From assembly GCA_018896355.1 (NCBI GenBank), contig JAHIMW010000209.1:1-7071 (forward strand): 7,071 bases of DNA, written 5' to 3'. Below, piece after piece: positions 5,910-7,071 of this stretch (the stretch's first letter is position 1; each line of letters begins with the position of its first letter). The translations under genes were made by a program, and so were the position numbers. The notes under the pieces were generated by a model. That model searched no databases, was not told where the DNA came from, and was given only the letters and a program-made list of their open reading frames with translations. Source of the stretch: Pseudomonadota bacterium. Its GTDB lineage: Bacteria; Desulfobacterota; Syntrophia; Syntrophales; UBA5619.

Positions 5910-6560
5910 TCATGGCGTCACCGCCTGGCTCAGCGGCAGACGCACCCGGGTCATGAACGGAAAGGGATGTTCCCGATCCTTCTCGTTCACGAGGCCGAGG
6001 CGGATCTCTACCATCGCCGGGGCCTTCTTTTTCTGCGCCTCGTCGTCGCCGTTGTCCCAAGTTGTGTATTCCTTGCCCGCGCCGTCGAAGAAGCGGTAGG
6101 CCAGGGTCTCTATCCGGTCGCACAACAGAAATCCCCCGGTGGGCGTCTCTTCCTTTTCCGGATCGCGACGGAGGGAGTCGCTCCGGGAGAGGGTGTAGCC
6201 TTCCTTCTCCATCCCCTCTTCGACGCCGTATTCGATCACGGCGACCCCGGCCGGTTCTTCCTTCTCGCCGAAGGCGATATGGGCCGTGGAACGGAAGATC
6301 AGCCGCGTGAATTCCCGGTTGCCCAGGTAGTACGGCCTGGCGGTGAAGGTAAACTCCCCTTTCCAGGAGGCGGTCGCCTCCAGATCCCGGGTCATCCGAT
6401 CCAGAACGGTTCGCGCCATGCCGTAAATCTCCGCGTCGGTTTCCGTTGCGCGGATGATCCGGAAGGTTCCCGTGTAGGAGGCGTAAACGGTGGACAAAAC
6501 GATTCCCAGGATAAAGACGGCGATCAGGATCTCGATCAGCGTGAACCCCTTCGCCCTCAT
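5910..6560 (-). CDS. gspJ: T2SS minor pseudopilin GspJ
   Basis: GspJ is a minor pseudopilin that forms the quasi-helical tip complex with GspI and GspK and helps start pseudopilus assembly. The 216-residue product begins MRAKG, cleaved after Gly, then FTLIEILIAVFILGIVLSTVY with the conserved Glu at mature position 5 and a hydrophobic helix of about 20 residues. A mixed soluble domain follows, containing ARTVLDRMTRDLEA and RLIFRSTAHIAFG, and LAYRFFDGAGKEYTTWDN near the C-terminal third, all typical of GspJ. The open frame continues upstream, but the ATG at 6560 is correct: it overlaps the gspI TGA by 4 nt (ATGA), has AAGGTGG 7 nt upstream and gives a standard short leader. The gene ends CCATGA, where an ATG again overlaps the stop but opens only a four-codon reading frame (MKLS). 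Confidence 0.93.
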   Translation of the reverse strand: MRAKGFTLIEILIAVFILGIVLSTVYASYTGTFRIIRATETDAEIYGMARTVLDRMTRDLEATASWKGEFTFTARPYYLGNREFTRLIFRSTAHIAFGEKEEPAGVAVIEYGVEEGMEKEGYTLSRSDSLRRDPEKEETPTGGFLLCDRIETLAYRFFDGAGKEYTTWDNGDDEAQKKKAPAMVEIRLGLVNEKDREHPFPFMTRVRLPLSQAVTP

Positions 6561-6916
6561 CGCAGCACCACCTTGTAGAGGATCAGACGGTAGCTGTTGC
6601 GGACGACCATTCGGCTGTTTGTCACCGTGAGGCTGATCCTTTTCAGGACGTCGATCTCCGTCTCCCCGATCTCCACCTGCCACCGATAGTCGGGAAAGTC
6701 TTCCCCGAAATCGCCGTTTCCGGCAGTGACCTCCCTTGGGTCCGCCGCATCGATCTCCACCATCCGGCTCTGGGCCAGAAGCGAGGCCGTGGTGAGAAAA
6801 CGGGAGTCGCCCGCCATCGAAATGCTCTGGGACTGGGATTGGAAGACGGCGACCAGGGTGATGGCCAGAATCGCCATTGCGATCATCACCTCCAGCAGCG
6901 TAAATCCGCGGCACAT
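6557..6916 (-). CDS. gspI: T2SS minor pseudopilin GspI
   Basis: GspI is the small minor pseudopilin at the centre of the tip complex. From the ATG at 6916 the product has 119 residues, the usual size. MCRG is the leader, with cleavage expected after Gly, then FTLLEVMIAMAILAITLVAVF with Glu at mature position 5. LLAQSRMVEID is the characteristic GspI segment after the helix, and the protein ends with NSYRLILYKVVLR. The stop overlaps the gspJ start by 4 nt. The frame stays open upstream, with further possible starts at 6919 (GTG), 6985 and 7042. The last overlaps a TGA stop of another frame and would give a 46-residue leader rich in Arg and in codons rare elsewhere here (AGA, CGA, CTT). No strong Shine-Dalgarno marks any of these, so the start is moderately uncertain while identity is not. 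Confidence 0.9.
   Translation of the reverse strand: MCRGFTLLEVMIAMAILAITLVAVFQSQSQSISMAGDSRFLTTASLLAQSRMVEIDAADPREVTAGNGDFGEDFPDYRWQVEIGETEIDVLKRISLTVTNSRMVVRNSYRLILYKVVLR
6568..6574 (-). promoter_or_regulatory. Ribosome-binding site deciding the gspJ start
   Basis: The minus strand reads AAGGTGG, 7 nt before the ATG at 6560, inside the last codons of gspI. It selects the short-leader start over longer in-frame possibilities. Confidence 0.65.
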
Positions 6917-7038
6917 CACGAAGATCCGCGGCGACCGGCCGCGACGCGCTTCCGATGGAATGGATCGGTGCGCATCATGGGGCATCAGCGGCGATCTTCT
7001 AAGCATCCTTCGGCAATCGAAACCAAGCATGGCCTGCA

Positions 7039-7071
7039 TCATAGACCCGCGGCACGGTCATCCTCATTGAA
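7039..7071 (-). CDS. Possible C-terminal end of the upstream gene (perhaps gspH), partial
   Basis: Reading the minus strand from the right edge, one frame gives FNEDDRAAGL and a TGA whose first bases overlap an ATGATG, a junction of the kind seen elsewhere in this operon. A second frame is open for 23 codons and ends with TAG at 7001-6999. Ten residues are too few to identify a gene. The name gspH would be a guess from the usual gspH-gspI order. If this stop is right and gspI starts at 6916, about 120 nt of spacer with no recognisable feature lie between them. Confidence 0.25.
   Translation of the reverse strand, partial: FNEDDRAAGL

Noticed and set aside
6561..6914. Upstream extension of the gspJ frame to 6914
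   Set aside because: It overlaps nearly all of gspI in another frame. The ATG at 6560 has a good ribosome-binding site, the ATGA overlap and a standard prepilin leader.

Overview
The window is GC-rich, compact and read almost entirely on the minus strand. It holds the distal part of a type II secretion system (T2SS, general secretory pathway) gene cluster. In transcription order, from high to low coordinates, the genes are a possible last few codons of an upstream gene, gspI, gspJ, gspK, gspL, gspM, gspN, gspC, and the 5' two thirds or so of a gspA/exeA-type AAA+ ATPase that runs off the left edge. The order (minor pseudopilins, then L-M-N, then C), the GspN family member, and a GspL/GspM pair that looks like PilM-PilN/PilO suggest a bacterium of the former Deltaproteobacteria (Desulfobacterota, for example Syntrophales or Geobacter-like). 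That placement is inferred from gene content and style only.

Layout. 7071-6917 is a poorly resolved junction where an upstream gene, perhaps gspH, may end. 6916-4799 encodes the minor pseudopilins GspI, GspJ and GspK. These are thought to form the tip of the pseudopilus and are matured by a prepilin peptidase that is not in the window. 4799-2716 encodes the inner-membrane platform proteins GspL and GspM. 2714-1884 encodes GspN and 1864-971 encodes GspC, the periplasm-spanning connector that contacts the secretin GspD. 891 to the left edge encodes the ATPase, whose relatives help the secretin assemble through the peptidoglycan. Many junctions are 1-4 nt overlaps or 1-nt gaps (I/J, K/L, L/M, M/N), so the block is probably one translationally coupled operon. 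I see no convincing promoter inside it.

Two junctions break this packing, and each carries a structured repeat. Between gspC and gspA lies a perfect 27-bp inverted repeat with a 5-nt loop (907-965), filling nearly the whole spacer. Between gspJ and gspK lies a C/G-rich REP-like element (about 5818-5885) with a 9-bp hairpin and a run of five G-tracts on the plus strand. Both may be dispersed genomic repeats. Both sit where a ribosome-binding site would be expected, so they could uncouple the downstream gene.

I found no RNA genes, CRISPR arrays, insertion sequences or phage genes. The system is a recognisable T2SS. The points worth following up are the two repeats, uncertain starts with possible long leaders for gspI and gspK, apparently intact PilM-like nucleotide-binding motifs in GspL, and the gspC-gspA arrangement.
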